Shown piece after piece: positions 46,945-59,902 of a stretch of DNA of 64,000 nucleotides. The notes under the pieces were generated by a model. It searched no databases. It saw only the letters and a list, made by a program, of their open reading frames with translations, and was not told the DNA's origin. Numbering within the stretch: the stretch's first letter is position 1; each line of letters starts with the position of its first letter. The position numbers and the translations under genes were made by a program. The DNA comes from Ulota crispa (Eukaryota; Streptophyta; Bryopsida; Orthotrichales; Orthotrichaceae): positions 11,224,501 through 11,288,500 of the forward strand of contig OY987244.1 of assembly GCA_963920765.1 (NCBI GenBank), read 5' to 3'.

Positions 46945-49301
46945 AAATTATATTACAAAAATGCAAAGATCAATTTTTTTTGAAATTGAAATAATTATTT
47001 TATATCTTTAACTTGTAAGTTGTCAAGAATAACATTCAACAAATTTCATGAAGCTACTATATCATGATAAAATGCTTTGGAATGATTAGATGAGTTGCAT
47101 CCCAACTTTATTTCTGTTTCTAATGCCTCAAATGATGTTAATTGTTTTGGTCCTAATGCTTGGGCAACATGCACAGCTTATTCTTGTATTTGCCTCTCTA
47201 ATTTCACTTGGCAGCTTAAAGTCTTGATCTCACTTCTTATCCAAACCTACTTGAATAACTTCAAGCAATTTTATTCTTTTATTTTTTTTGTAGCTTTAGC
47301 GGCTTGCACATTTAGAAACTCCAATCTAATATTACCAAATTCCTTTAGATGTGCAATGTTTGACCCTAATCTTCTAGAATTCTAATTAAGATCATCTAGA
47401 AGAGGAAAATCTAGCACATCCTTCTACCTTTTTTAGGCACCAATTTTTTCTCCAATAGTGTCTCCATCAACCCCTAAAGTTCTTTGACTTTGTTTCACCA
47501 AAAAATATTAAGAATGAGTTGTTTTGATAAGAAAGGCCAAAAAAAATGTCACCTAAAATCTTGGTGCAATTTACCATAGGATCTAGTAGTAGACTGCTTC
47601 ATTATGATATAGTAAGAAACTAAAAAACATTTGATGCACAAACTGCAATGCTGTAGGGTTTGAAGGGAGAAATAGTTTTTTGGAAGGGCATTCAAATTCT
47701 TGGCAACTCTAATTTGGGGAGGCTTTTGCAAATTAATTTTGCTTTTTTGCTTGTAATGGTTAAAGTTGACTTTTTGATAGAGTTAGTTTATGCTTAAAAT
47801 CTTTTTGAACATGTTGAATTGGGGAAAACGTACTGAAAACTTAGAATAGGAAACTAGCTTCAAGAAAATTCTCATGCACTAACACAAAGTTGTTTTCCAA
47901 CAATTTTTAGCTCTCACATACAATAATCTTTTGAAAATGTGAATGGCAAAGCTTTAGGTTTTAGCTAACTTTAGAGGAAGGGAAAAAAAGTAGAAAATTG
48001 CCAAATAATATGACTTTGACAAGCCTGATCAACATGGGGCTACATTCACCTAAGGCAAAGTAAAGAACACTAAGCAAAAAGAGTTGCTTTTATGAAATGA
48101 GGTTGGGTCAAGGTTTGACAAGGAAAAATCTTTGCCTTTCAACCTTTGGACAATATCTTGAAATTTTAGGTGCATTGTAAATAAATTTTCCCATCTTGCC
48201 CTACAAGCAAGTAGAATAACACACTCCATCATAATTTGATTTCACCCATATGGTTTGAAAATTGTTGCATTAGAAAAATACTCCCTAAGGACACATCTTC
48301 TAAAATTTTGTGGAAATGTATTCATTATTTTATAAAAACTAACTTGCCCAAAATCCCTATATTGCCAAAAAATGTTGTTTGGTCCTTTAGAGATTGCCTA
48401 TAACAAGTCAAATGTCTATTATAGTAGTGGTTAAAATTACCTAATATTATAATTAAGGTGTCAAACTTTAAGTTGCCATTGCAACTCTTTTTTACGCATA
48501 ATTCTTTTAATCGCACCAAAGCTTTTTTGAGTTCATTCAATTATTCAATTTCACTACGATGATATCTATAGCCTTAGAGTGATTCTTTTCAAGTAATCTA
48601 TACATACAAATTCACAAACGAGACTCAAGATGCAAGTACCTCTCAATCTATCATGTGAAAGACACATTTAAAAAAAGATAAATTTTCATGTACACATGTG
48701 AAAGAGATGAAACTTCAAAGTCTCTATCATAGCAAAAAAACAAACGAAAACAAACACCATCAGAACCAATAAGGTTCAAAGTTCAGAAATCAAGCCTCCT
48801 ACGCTCCACGTATCTTTCCACAACGCGTACATGCTTGGCAACAATTAAGCCAACATAAAACAATCCCTATGTTTTTAAACTTGACAAAGCCTTTTAAAAA
48901 TTCTAGGAATCAATTTTTTTGAGCTTCAAATCTTTCATGTTTCTTTCATGGGGAGCTAAGTTCACCTTTCAATTGCTTAAGTAAGCAAAATCATTATATT
49001 TTTATTCAAATTTTCAAACATCAAACAATCAAAATCAAATATATTATATATTTATGTTTTGGTAACAAAAACCTCATTTCTTTTTTCGGTTGTTTGTACA
49101 TTAAGGATAGACGTAATGAACCTCAAGTTGTTTTCTTTAAAATGTTATTAAAGTAATATTCAAAACATTTGATATTTTTATAATAATTGATGAAACAAGA
49201 ATGACACATGCTACCATGCCTGTATGGTAAAGCTAGAAGAATTAACCAAATGCACCATGCATGATTACTCTTGTTTCTTTTTGCTTTGTTCTATTTAATT
49301 C
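46945..49301. other. Unassigned region with weak degenerate frames
   Basis: Short frames on the plus strand (47095-47385) and minus strand (47549-48540) have a slightly protein-like look but many breaks and no recognisable domain. Possibly a very old transposon or gene relic; no function assigned. Confidence 0.3.
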
Positions 49302-49955
49302 TTAACCCCTCACCGCCCATGGTACATTTGAGTATCTTAGAATTTGTTTGAAAGTGAACAAAATGCCCGCATTTTGATCAATCTTATGGATTTTCTCTAA
49401 AACGCAACCGTACAAATTCAAAGCAGACATGTTATAGATCACCTAGGAAAAGAAATCACAACAATATCACTTATGGATTGAAAGATTATGATGATTGATC
49501 ATGAGGGTGTTAAAACTGCTAAAGTGATTTGAAGTCTTTCAATCCTCATTTTGTATCTCAAACTTAAAGTTGAGGGTACCAAAAAAATATGAGTACATAA
49601 AGTATAACATGCATAACCCCAATCAATTTACGGCTTCTCAAAATCTATTCTACAATTTTTTAAATTGAATTTTTAATGTGATTTTTTCTCCAAGTTCTAA
49701 AGTACTTGAGGCTCATTTCCAAGAGCCTTCAACACTAAAAAGTGAAGATTTGCAATGGACACCCTTGCACAAATTCTTGAATAGACATATCACTTATATT
49801 CATTTTCAAAATCAGACTCTTGATGCTGAAACTAGACTTCACTAAAAAAATTTAAAATAATAAAAACCACTAAACAAAATCTTGAACAAAGGCTGCGCAT
49901 CTGCATATAAATTCAAAGGGGCCCAGTTTAGGCCTCTTGGGCGATGAGGGGTTAA
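49302..49955 (+). mobile_element. TTAA-type MITE family T2 (654 bp), complete copy
   Basis: TTAA CCCCTCACCGCCCA (49302) and TGGGCGATGAGGGG TTAA (49952-49955). The 14-bp terminal inverted repeat has one mismatch and both TTAA copies are intact. Homologous to 19366-20046 in the other orientation. The ends agree with the 5.9-kb piggyBac element (CCCCTAAGCGCCC) at 11 of 13 positions. Confidence 0.88.
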
Positions 49956-50081
49956 ATAACACACATAGTCCCATGAGCTTGGTGTTGGGAGAATTGTCCT
50001 TGAACAAAAAGGTCACTTACTTGTAGCAATCTAGGCATAAGTCCTTTGATTCAACTCAATGTGCGTCATCTATTATGATTA

Positions 50082-50653
50082 GGCCGTGTTTAAACTAAAT
50101 TCTAAGTTTAACAAATTCCAATACTAAGCAATCCTACTGGTTAAGACTCAAGAGTTGAAAATTGAACCAACAGTGTTTACACTAAGGTTGGATCCAAAAC
50201 GTGTTGAGACAACATGAAGCCTAAGTGACATAGATTTGGAGGGAAATTGTTGGATTCAAGCATTGTCTCTAGGAACTCATAAGAAAGCACCAATTTTGCA
50301 AAACCAATTTCGTATTATGGATCCAATTCCACTTGATTAGAATATATCGAGGAATAGATGTATTTTGAATAATTATTTAGGGCAGTTCATTGCTCCATGT
50401 GCCTATATATATATAGTGCTTCTCCACTTTCTCACATTGTACCTCTTATTGGACTTATAATAATTAAACTTGGATTTAGGTTCAAGAGAAGCTAAGCTAA
50501 TTTTAAAAAAATCGCCTTTTTGCTTGAGTTTGGATCTAGTTTCGAACAATTTTTTTAATGATCTACTTCGGTCCCGTTAGGAATTTACTGAGTCCAAAAT
50601 GAGGTTTTTTTGGACCCATTACTTCATGAACTTGGATTAGTGTAAACCCGGCC
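50082..50653. mobile_element. MITE with GGCCGTGTTTAAACTAA ends (572 bp)
   Basis: Left GGCCGTGTTTAAACTAA, right TTAGTGTAAACCCGGCC, a 17-bp inverted repeat with two mismatches. Termini of the GGCC-TGTTTA type are common among plant MITEs. The target duplication was not decided. Confidence 0.68.
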
Positions 50654-51314
50654 AATTTTGCTACACCAAATATGTTTGCTTGGAGTGTACTCATAGAAAA
50701 GTTTGTTGCTTCTTCATTGTGACTGGTCATGCTTCTTACTCTTTCTGCGATTCTTGGGCCTGGACCAGGGTTTTTTTTGTTTTGAACCGGCAGCTTCCCA
50801 GGTTATATGGTAATTTTTAATGGTGCAGATATGACTGTACATGATTTTATTTAAGTGCAAAATTAGACTCCAAGTATTTATGCTTTGAGTCTGATGATTG
50901 TGATCAAATTTTCCTAAAATCAAAATTTGGTATTGCAAGAATGAATTATATGAAAACATGGATTACAAAACCCAAAAATTTATAACAAAAGAGGTATTAT
51001 CTCAAAGAAACAATTGAGGGCAACTTGATTTTCAAATAACATGGTTCCATATGACATGAAAATTGTCTTGTTTTTTTTGTCTAAGTCTTCTTTCTATAAT
51101 AGAACAGGGTGTCCGTATGTATGTATAAGTTAAGAGGGGGTTGCATGATAAAATGTCCGTATGTATGTATGGGTTGGGGCATGCATGGGGTAGAGGGGTG
51201 ATAAAAATAATCATAAAAAGTTCTTGGATTGATATCTCACCTGTCACACATTAAAAAAAATGATTGAAATAAGCCTCACCTATCACACATTAAAAAAAAA
51301 AAACAATTAAGAAA
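50654..51314. other. Non-coding region
   Basis: A short direct repeat, TGTCCGTATGTATGTATAAG/GG, occurs at about 51110 and 51154. No gene. Confidence 0.35.
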
Positions 51315-51728
51315 GGGAATTGGTATGTGCACACCGGGGGTTGATATTTGCACACCCCCTTGGGAGGTAAATTGTAGATTTTTGTCATCAAAAATATGAA
51401 TTTGAGAATTTTGAATTCACATTTGGACTTAGAGACCATGGTTTACTTCATAACCATAAAAAAGTTTGCAATTGAACAACATCCAATGAAAAAACTTATC
51501 TTTTTTTACAAACAAAAGTAAAAGTAACATTTTTTTCCCTAGCTAAGCTTTTTCACTGAGTGTTGTTTAATTGCAACTTTTTTTTATGGTTCTAGAGTAA
51601 ACCGTGGTCTTTAACTCCAAATCTAAATTCAAAATTCTCAAATTCATCTTTTTGATGGTAGAAATATAAAATTTCCTCCTAGAGGAGTGTGCAAATTTCA
51701 ACCCCCAGTGTGCACATATCAATTCCCT
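51315..51728. mobile_element. Hairpin MITE family H, copy 2
   Basis: GGGAATTGGTATGTGCACAC ... GTGTGCACATATCAATTCCC. Both halves pair over most of their length (TTTGGACTTAGAGACCA / TGGTCTTTAACTCCAAA). 414 bp. Confidence 0.82.
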
Positions 51729-52259
51729 TAAAAAAAATATTAGCCTCACTTGTCACAAAAACCATTAAAATAAGCAAAAAATGATTAAAATAAGCAACAA
51801 CATGACGTGATTAAGCAAGCAAGAAACAATCAAAATAAATCAACGATAAGCGGGATTAGAATAAACAATTAAAATAAACAATAGATAAATCATGATTAAG
51901 GCCTTCACCCTTAACTTGTGTGTTTGAAGTTGGCCCGAATGGTGCATGGGTCCACTAGTTCTTAAATAATATGGTTCCACATGACATGAAAATCACCTTG
52001 TTTTTTTCTCTAAGTTCCTAGTTGACTAGCTACGGACAACAACATTTTCTTTTTTCAAATGCATGATAGGCATTTAGATTTGGAACGTAAAACTACAGTT
52101 GATACCATGACGCTATCTTTCCTTCATTTTTTTGGTATGATCCTGTAGCTTTGTTTTTAATATTTATATATATATATATATATATATGTTAACATTTTTG
52201 GCTTTTAAAAGCCTTAAAAAACTCCTGGCCAGGACCTAAAATGTCGTCTAAATGTTACA
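51729..52259. other. AT-rich non-coding region
   Basis: Repeated ATTAAAATAAGCAA-type motifs at 51760-51900 and a short (TA)n at about 52163-52187. No gene. Confidence 0.35.
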
Positions 52260-52813
52260 ACTGAGGATTGAGTGACGGACGAACGAAACGATGGACGAAC
52301 GAAGGTGTCCGTCCGTCCACTGCCGTGGAGCTCACGAGACAGGGGACGGCAGGGGGGTCTCCAAGCCGTCGCACAGAGGCCGTTCCAGCACCAGCTCTAC
52401 CACGCTGCCTTTGCAGCTGCCGCATTTGGTTTCTTCGAATTGTTGTGCCGAGATTCCATTGCACGTTTTCTCTCGTCCTTCTTCTCGCAGGTGATTGCGC
52501 CGCTGTGCATCGTGCTTCTTGTACCATTCCGTTGTAGAACCATTTTTGTATTACTTCCTTCATCGAGCTTCAATGGAATTCCTTGCCACTTCTCCAAAAT
52601 CGTGAAAGGGTTGGGACTTAGGGTTTGGATTTCCGACCGATCGAATACGCGAGATTCAGATTGTTTGAGCTATTGACATAAATGGATTCGTGTTGGATGT
52701 TTTGATGGACAGATGGATTGGTGAGGTTTGCGAGGATATTTTTCGACGTCTTGCTTTTTTAGTGTGTTTTGGTGAGAAAAGGACGGGTTTTGCCGTGTGG
52801 AGGTTTTTATTCA
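52260..52813 (+). promoter_or_regulatory. GC-rich promoter / 5' leader region of ATAD3
   Basis: GC content rises sharply at 52260. A plus-strand frame (about 52340-52490) contains QHQLYHAAFAAAAFGFFE followed by TTCTCGCAG|GTGATTG, which could be an exon end or chance; product not recognised. TTAGGGTTTGG at 52619 is shared in position with the leader of the truncated duplicate at 24383. No clear TATA box seen. Confidence 0.4.
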
Positions 52814-55800
52814 ATGGCGGCTGCGGTGAAGGTAGGCAGTTTAGCCGGGGCGATCGCGTCGGCGTCTTACATGCTTGCGCGGAATCCTGCGTCCGCTGAT
52901 AAAAACCTAGACCCTGGTTCGTTCTTCTCGGGTGCGTCGACCTCTGGTGCTGCTGCGCCGGCGGCATCCGCTGTGGCGACGTCGTCCAAGGAGCAAGAGA
53001 AACCTCGCAACGATGCGCCGAGGACAACTGCCGCCGGGTTCGACCCGGAGGCATTGGAGCGAGGAGCCAAAGCGCTTCGGGAAATCAACGCGTCGAATCA
53101 TGCTAAGAAGGTAATTGTGCCATCTCTTTGTTCTTTTGCTGCATTTCATGGGAACATCGAAATTGGACACTGAAACTGCTGGTATGAGAATTGCGGGTGC
53201 ATCATGTAGTGATCAAGCAAATGTTTACACTAATTGCTGAACCGGTCCGTGTTAAACCCTAGCGAGGGTTTAAGACTCCCGTTCGTTTGTGACAAGATTC
53301 TTGCAAGCTACGGAAATAAAACCCTAGTTAGGGTTTAAGGCTTGAGAGGCGCTTTTTCTGGGATCAACATAATGGTATCATAGTTTCGGATTTATCAATG
53401 TTTGCAGTTTGCTGAGCTTCTAAGCATTCTGATCGGAAAAGTTTCGAAGCCTGGTGTTTTGTTCAGATTGCCCGCATCTAGCTTGAAAATGCAGAGTTGG
53501 GAATGTTTTTTACCTGTGGACACATGCGCTATGGCCGTGTTGATGACCGGGAGTGCGTCTCCTGCAGGTGTTCGAGTTGATGAGGAAGCAGGAAGAGACC
53601 CGGCAATCAGAGGAAAATGCTCGCAAAGCCGAATACCAGGCATTGCAAGCTCAGCATGAAACGGTATTATGATTTGTCTGTTAAAATTGTATACTTTTTG
53701 TTTGTATCAGTTTAATCGACTCGACCTAAGTCAGGTGCACTGGTCAAACTATTACTGATATTTGTGGGGTATTGATCAGGAGAGACAAAGGGTTATGTAC
53801 GAGGAGCAAAAGAAATTGCTTCAACACCAAGCCCAGACCAAGGCCCAGCTGGCGCGCTATGAAGATGAACTTACACGCAAACGTATGCAGGTAACTTTCA
53901 AATGCCTTGGTCAGCTTCGTTACCATACAGCAATCGTTTCAGTTATTTTCTGGTTCTGAACTTGTGGTGAGCGGAGATTGAAACACCTGTATTTAATTAA
54001 TAAGGCATGAGCATCTAAGGCTAATGCCTATTACAATGATGACTCTCCACGTATGGAATATACTAGTATATGGGCACACGCTTTGCGTGGGTTGGATGTG
54101 CGTGGGTAATGCAACATTCAACTTTACCAAAAATCAATATCTCACAACTGGTCTACAACCTAACCTTGATGCACCATCATTTTGGTCCTCATTTTAAACC
54201 AAGAATAGTAATTGCTTTCTTCCCAATACTATTCTTTACTAGTTTGCTAGGGGCACTTAGCGTTTTGTTGGTTTTCTAGCACATGGTTGGAGGGCGTTTG
54301 GTGTTCTATATGTGGGGCATCCTTTATTGCTTCAACTTCCACCAAATTTTTCTAAAAGATTTAATAAAAGGACGTGGTTGGAGGACGCTTGGTTTCATAT
54401 ATTGGGGGTGTCTTTTAATGTTTCAACTTACACCAATAGGTTCTAGGATGTTCTGGAAAAGGGCACTGAGTCAGTGAGGGTAATCTTCCTACTTAGTAGT
54501 ATAGATAGATAGAATGGTGTTATAGGTTCTCGAAAGGTCCATAGAATCTACTTTTTCTTTAGCTGATAGTTCCATCACGTATGTGGATAGAAATGTGTGT
54601 TTACCTCGTAGGGAAAAAGGCTATTGTCATTAATCTTGTTCGCAATTACCTATTTTGCTAATTTTCAGGCCGAACATGAATCAAATAGGCAACGGAATCA
54701 AGAATTAGTGAGGATGCAGGAAGAGGCATCAGTGCGACAGGAACAGATTCGTAGGAACACAGAAGAACAGATTCAAGCACAGAGGCGCCAAACGGAAAAG
54801 GAGATGGCTGAGATTGAGAGGGAGACTATCCGAGTGAAGGCTATGGCTGAGGCTGAAGGGCGAGCTCATGAGGCTAAGATGGCGGAGGACGTGAATAGAA
54901 GACTTCTGGTAGAGCGAGCTAACATGGAGAAGGACAAGTGGCTTGCTGCTATTAACACCACATTCAGTCACATTGGAGGTAACCTTGCAAAAGTAGTTTG
55001 ACACCCCATGCTGTCCATATTGTTTTTTTTCTAGATCGGGATTCAAGTGACTGCGTTACTAGTTTTCTACTTGTTATGGTGTACAAATACAGTTGCGTCT
55101 TTCTATGTTTGCAGGCGGGTTGTATGCAATACTCACAGACCAGAACAAGCTTATTGTTGCCGTTGGAGGAGCTACTGCCTTAGCAGCTGGAGTGTATACC
55201 ACCAGGTTTAACTCTATTTTTTTGTTGCTTTTTATCTCAGCGTTTCTCTCCGTTATTGCGTAGGTTGAGAGGTATTCGCTACCAGAGACTTGGTCGACCA
55301 TGTTAGTTCGGTCCTCAACACAATTTGAGCATCATTTGTACTTTGCATAATCACATCTTGCTATTCTCCAGGGAGGGAGCTCGTGTGGTATGGAGCCACA
55401 TCGATCGAATATTAGGGCAGCCGTCTCTAGTCAGGGAATCATCCCGAGGCAAATACCCGTGGTCAAATGTTTTAAGTCGAAAGAGCAAAGCTCTTGGAGC
55501 TGGTGGCACCCCAGCTGTTGGTGGGGTAGTTGAGAGGACGAAGGCTATGAAGAGTGGGCAAGGGTTCGGAGACGTGATCCTGCGCCCGTCATTACACAGC
55601 AGGATTCGACAGCTAGCTTCCGTCACAGCCAACACCAAAAGCCATTCAGCCCCCTTCCGAAATATGCTTTTTTATGGCCCACCAGGAACTGGGAAGACAA
55701 TGGCAGCCAAAGTACTTGCTCAAGAATCGGTAATTTTCCTTAGAACCGTGGTGTTTGGTGACACATGCAAAAGAACTTGTCTCACTGGGAGTTTTTTCAT

Positions 55801-57074
55801 GCCGTTATGCTTTGTAGTACCTTAATCTCACAGTGCAGTTACTGTAAACTTGCAGGGCTTGGACTACGCATTGATGACAGGTGGTGACGTGGCTCCTCTG
55901 GGAGCTAATGCCGTAACAAAGATCCATGAACTTTTCAATTGGGCTGGTCGAAGCAGGAAGGGGCTCCTCCTGTTTATCGACGAAGCTGACGCTTTTCTAT
56001 GCGAGTAAGATTTTCAAGTCTCTTTCAGTACCACTTTCTCACCGTTTTTTTTTTTTTTTGTATATGCTGTTTGTTGAAAATCCTGCAAGTTGTAATGAAA
56101 GCAAATTGAGTGATGCAGGCGTAACAAGACAAGTATGAGTGAGTCGCAGCGTAGTGCTTTGAATGCTTTGCTTTATCGCACTGGAGATCAGTCCCGAGAC
56201 ATAGTGCTGGTGTTGGCCACAAATCGACCGAGTGATCTAGATTCCGCTGTGCTGGATCGTGTAGACGAGGCTTTAGAGTTTCCACTTCCTGGGGAGGAGG
56301 AACGTCTCAAACTCCTGAACCTGTATCTAGAGAAGTACATTGCGCAAGCTGGCAGTCACTCTCGGGGTTGGCGGAGTTTTCTGCGAGGTCAACAAGATAA
56401 AATCGAGGTTAAGGGAATCACGGAAGAGGTCTTGAGGGAGGCTGCTGAGAAAACTGAAGGGTTCTCTGGTCGTGAAATTGCAAAGTTGATGGCTAGTGTT
56501 CAGGTAACGTCTTGCACACATGCTCTTAACTAAATATCGTGTGAATGCTTCCCTTTTAGCTGTGCATTTCCTTCAAGCACTTAAAATTTAAACACTTTCA
56601 TTTTTGTCCACAAACCCCTAAAGGATGTTGTATTGTATATGCTCTCCTGTGTTACATACGGATGGGTATTTGGGTAGCACATGAATCCCATTGGAGCTGT
56701 AAATTTTAAGCCAAGTCATGAACATACTACTGATCAACTAGGATTTTTTGGGGATTTTTTCGCATTTGTCATAAAGCCATTCCTTCAGGTACTAAATGGT
56801 CCTTGTATGAATACAACCAACACTTTTGGTAGGCAACATCTTTAGGGGTCATGTTTGTGAAGAGGGGAATCTGACGTGAAGTATTAATGCTTTTTTCTCT
56901 TGTATGACTGGATTGCAGGGTGCTGTTTACGGAAGTCAAAGAAGCGTTTTGGATGCAGATACGTTGCGGGAGGTTGTGGATTACAAGGTCGCTGAACACA
57001 GACAGCGAAACATACTCACAGGAAAGGACTTTGTGGGACGTGGAGAATTGGGGTTAAAGGCATTACTCCAGTAG
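52814..57074 (+). CDS. ATAD3: ATAD3-type mitochondrial AAA+ ATPase
   Basis: Nine exons join in phase: 52814-53110, 53568-53663, 53780-53890, 54669-54978, 55115-55205, 55372-55729, 55856-56004, 56119-56503 and 56919-57074, giving 650 aa. All introns are GT..AG. Residues about 80-260 form the long Arg/Glu/Gln-rich coiled coil of the ATAD3 N-terminal domain ([21 protein letters not shown] in outline). A membrane segment lies near 283-298 ([16 protein letters not shown]). The AAA+ domain has Walker A GPPGTGKT at 404-411, Walker [10 protein letters not shown] with D463/E464, [10 protein letters not shown] and VLDRVDE. The C-terminus [15 protein letters not shown] matches the family lid. ATAD3 sits in the inner mitochondrial membrane and acts in nucleoid and membrane organisation and biogenesis. 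The length fits plant ATAD3 (about 640 aa). Intron 3 (778 bp) holds an internal direct repeat (GGTTGGAGG.CG.TTGG at 54285 and 54378); intron 8 holds a TTAA-family MITE. A truncated copy of exon 1 lies at 24383-24514. Confidence 0.95.
56615..56848. mobile_element. TTAA-family MITE inside ATAD3 intron 8
   Basis: CCCCTAAAGGATGTTG at the left and CAACATCTTTAGGGG at the right, an inverted repeat. The body matches the reverse complement of 10664-10905. The flanking CAAA and TCAT are no longer TTAA, so the insertion is old. It lies about 70-110 bp from the splice sites and leaves them intact. Confidence 0.78.
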
Positions 57075-57904
57075 AGATCTTTGCTTTCTCAGCTAAGTCT
57101 GTTTTCCGGTTTCTCTTCAATCCAGGTTTTTGGAGTGTTGACATTACATTAAGGAGCTTGGAGTTGATATCGAAGCTCCAGGAAAGAACTGAAGATTTCC
57201 AGTTCATGTACAAATCCTTGATTTTGCATGTGGACTTTCTTGTAGGCAGAGAAATATTTACCCTTTTAGAGTTAGTTCAGGCAGGGAGAGGTTAGCAAGC
57301 CACTCAAAGGACAAATTTTCAGCTTTTAAGGAGGCTTATTCATTTGAGAGATTGCACAGCAATAGTCCAAGATCTTACTGACTGGGCCCTTTGAGTACCA
57401 CCTTTTTGTTCTGGATCACTGTAGACATTTTTGCGCAATTGTTAGACATGTCAGGTCAACATCAAGGCCTGGTGAAAATTCCACTTTTCTTACTTGGAAT
57501 CCAACATGAGGCAACATGCCTATTTTTTTGCATCGGATTATCTCTTGGGTTGTGGGTCTGGCTTGGCTTGGCTTGGTAAGAGAAGTGCAGGCAAGTTCTT
57601 CAAAGTAGTTCAAATAGATCGCCATTGTGCAAGTTTCAGTAAAATGACTTAGTTGCAATGGATATATGCTGTTCCAACAAGTTGTGGATGTTCAAGATTT
57701 TCTTATGTTAAACCGTAGGCAGCTTTTTGCTATTCAAAGTATTGTATATTGCCATATTTATTGGCTCTGGATTGCAGGGGAGGAAGGTCCTCTAAACATG
57801 GTCCCTTGCAACATGAGCCAGTGTTACAGGGATAGAGCCTCTCATAAAGTAGAAGAACCTAAAACCGACACTTCAGATGCGGCGCTCTAGAAGGTCTTTC
57901 AAGA
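57075..57904 (+). other. ATAD3 3' flank
   Basis: Probable 3' UTR followed by spacer; no further gene recognised. Confidence 0.4.
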
Positions 57905-58130
57905 ATGTAATACCATGCGCTTGTTAGGAAATGGACACAGATGCAAATTCAGAATTTTCTGAGATTGTAAGAATAAATTACAAACTGTTGAAGATAACTC
58001 CTCAGATTGTCATATTGTTGACACTAGACCACCTTTGAAATACTCATATTGAAATGAAAAGGCACCATCAAAAAGATCATGTCACATGTTCAGCTTTTGT
58101 GCCACCTACACAACTTGTGTTCTCTGTACC
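57905..58130 (+). repeat. Dispersed repeat R2, copy 2
   Basis: Matches 22650-22890 (CTTGTTAGGAAATG, AAAAAGATCATGTCACA, GCCACCTACACAACTT). Confidence 0.6.
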
Positions 58131-58255
58131 CATTTATAGTGACAACTTTCCTTAACTTGGGTCACTACTAGAAAACTCCTTCCAAAACAACAGAAAACCA
58201 ACAGTTTCTTGTAAAATACGTCCTGTTGATTTGGACACCATTATCTAAATCAACA

Positions 58256-59050
58256 AAAATTTTGGAATCTTTTGAAGATCTTTTGGGAATTTTTTGTGAA
58301 TCTTTAAGAATCTTCAAGAATCTTTTGGGAATCATTGAGAATCTTTTCATGATTTTTAAAAATATTTAAGAATCTTTTTGAGATTTTGGAATCTTTGAGA
58401 ATCTTTTAGGAATCTTCATGAATCTTTGGAAATCTTTTAGAATCATTTCAAGTTTTTTTGGAATCTTAGAGAATGTTTGAGAACAATTGAGAATGTTTGA
58501 GAATGTTTGAGAATGTTTGACAATCTTTGAAAATCTTTTTGGAATCTTTGAGAATCTTTTGGAATCTTTTCAAGTTTTTTTGGAATCTTTGAGAATGTTT
58601 GAGAACAATTGAGAATGTTTGAGAATCTTTGAGACTCTTTTTGGAATCTTTGAGAATCTTTTGGAATCTTTGGAAATCTTTTCAAGTTTTTTTGGAATCT
58701 TTGAGAATGTTTGAGAACAATTGAGAATCTTTGAGAATCTTTGAGAATCTCTTTGGAATCTTCAAGAATCTTTGGAAATCTTTGAGAATCTTTGAGAATC
58801 TTTGAGAATCTTTGAGAATCTTTGAGAATCTTTTAGGAATCTTTTAGGAATCTTTGAGAATCTTTTGGAATCTTTGGGAATCTTTTCAAGTATTTTGGAA
58901 TCTTTGAGAATGTTTGAGAACAATTGAGAATCTTTGAGAATCTTTGTAAATCTTTTGAGAATCTTTTTTGAAATTCAAAAAATCTTTGAAAATCTCTAAG
59001 AATTTTCAAGAATCTTTTTGGAATCTTTAGGAATCTTTTTAAAATCTTTA
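58256..59050 (+). repeat. Degenerate tandem array of AATCTTTGAG-type units
   Basis: About 800 bp of units such as GAGAATCTTT, GGAATCTTTT and GAGAATGTTT, with higher-order repeats of about 110 bp containing CAAGTTTTTTTGGAATC and GAGAACAATTGAGAATG. The minus-strand frames full of KIPKDSQRFQK are produced by the repeat and are not a gene. Confidence 0.9.
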
Positions 59051-59902
59051 TAGAATTTGTTAAAGTACTTCAAAATACTTATAGAAATAGAATCTCTTAG
59101 ACTAAATTAGAGTCCTTTAGGAATCTTTTTGTAAATCATCAAAATTCTTTCAAAAAAACTATCACAATAGTTTAGGTTTGTTTTTGAAATCTTTCTAAAA
59201 CCTTTTTGGACCTCATTAAAATGTTTTGAAGTTTTAAAAAATAAAAGAAGTTTTCAAAAAAAAAGAATCTTTTAGAAGTTTGAGTGTACATTGACTGGTT
59301 TTATTTTCTTTACTTTTCACAATTTGGTAAGATTTAAAATTAGCAGCCTTTAAAGTCAAGTAAACACATGACCATAATAACAAAAAACTCAACAGTTTTT
59401 TGTTGATCTAGATACTTTTGGACACAACTTCACTAATTCAACAAAACTTTATATAAAAAGTACAACATTTTATTGTTTTAAATACCAAAATTTCTTTACA
59501 AACAAATATAAATGATGCTCCTCAATTCTTTGAAGAAATCATAAATGTCCCTTAAGGATTAAAAGTACCAAAAATATCTTTGTGTTACATGATAACCAAG
59601 TGTATAATTTAATGCAAATTCTTACAAGAAACCAAAGGTGATTTTTACATTTCAAATAACACAAGGATATGTTTAACATTTCAAAATAGAAGAGTTTTTT
59701 TATTAATTTTCCAAAATAGTAGGAGTATAATTGATATTCCTACAAAAAATAATGAATATTTTTTATGTTTCAGATATTTTCGGCGTAAACTTGATATTTT
59801 GAAAGACTTAAAGGGTATTTTTAGTAATTCTTCCTTCTATTACTAACCAAATGAATTAAAAAAAAACAATCTTATAAAATACTTTTATAAGCTTTAAAAG
59901 AT

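Noticed and set aside
52272..52676. 134-codon frame ahead of ATAD3 as an independent gene
   Set aside because: No recognisable domain, it contains likely splice signals, and it lies where the ATAD3 promoter and leader should be.
58443..58685. Minus-strand Lys/Ser/Gln-rich frame resembling a repeat protein
   Set aside because: It only reflects the AATCTTTGAG array.
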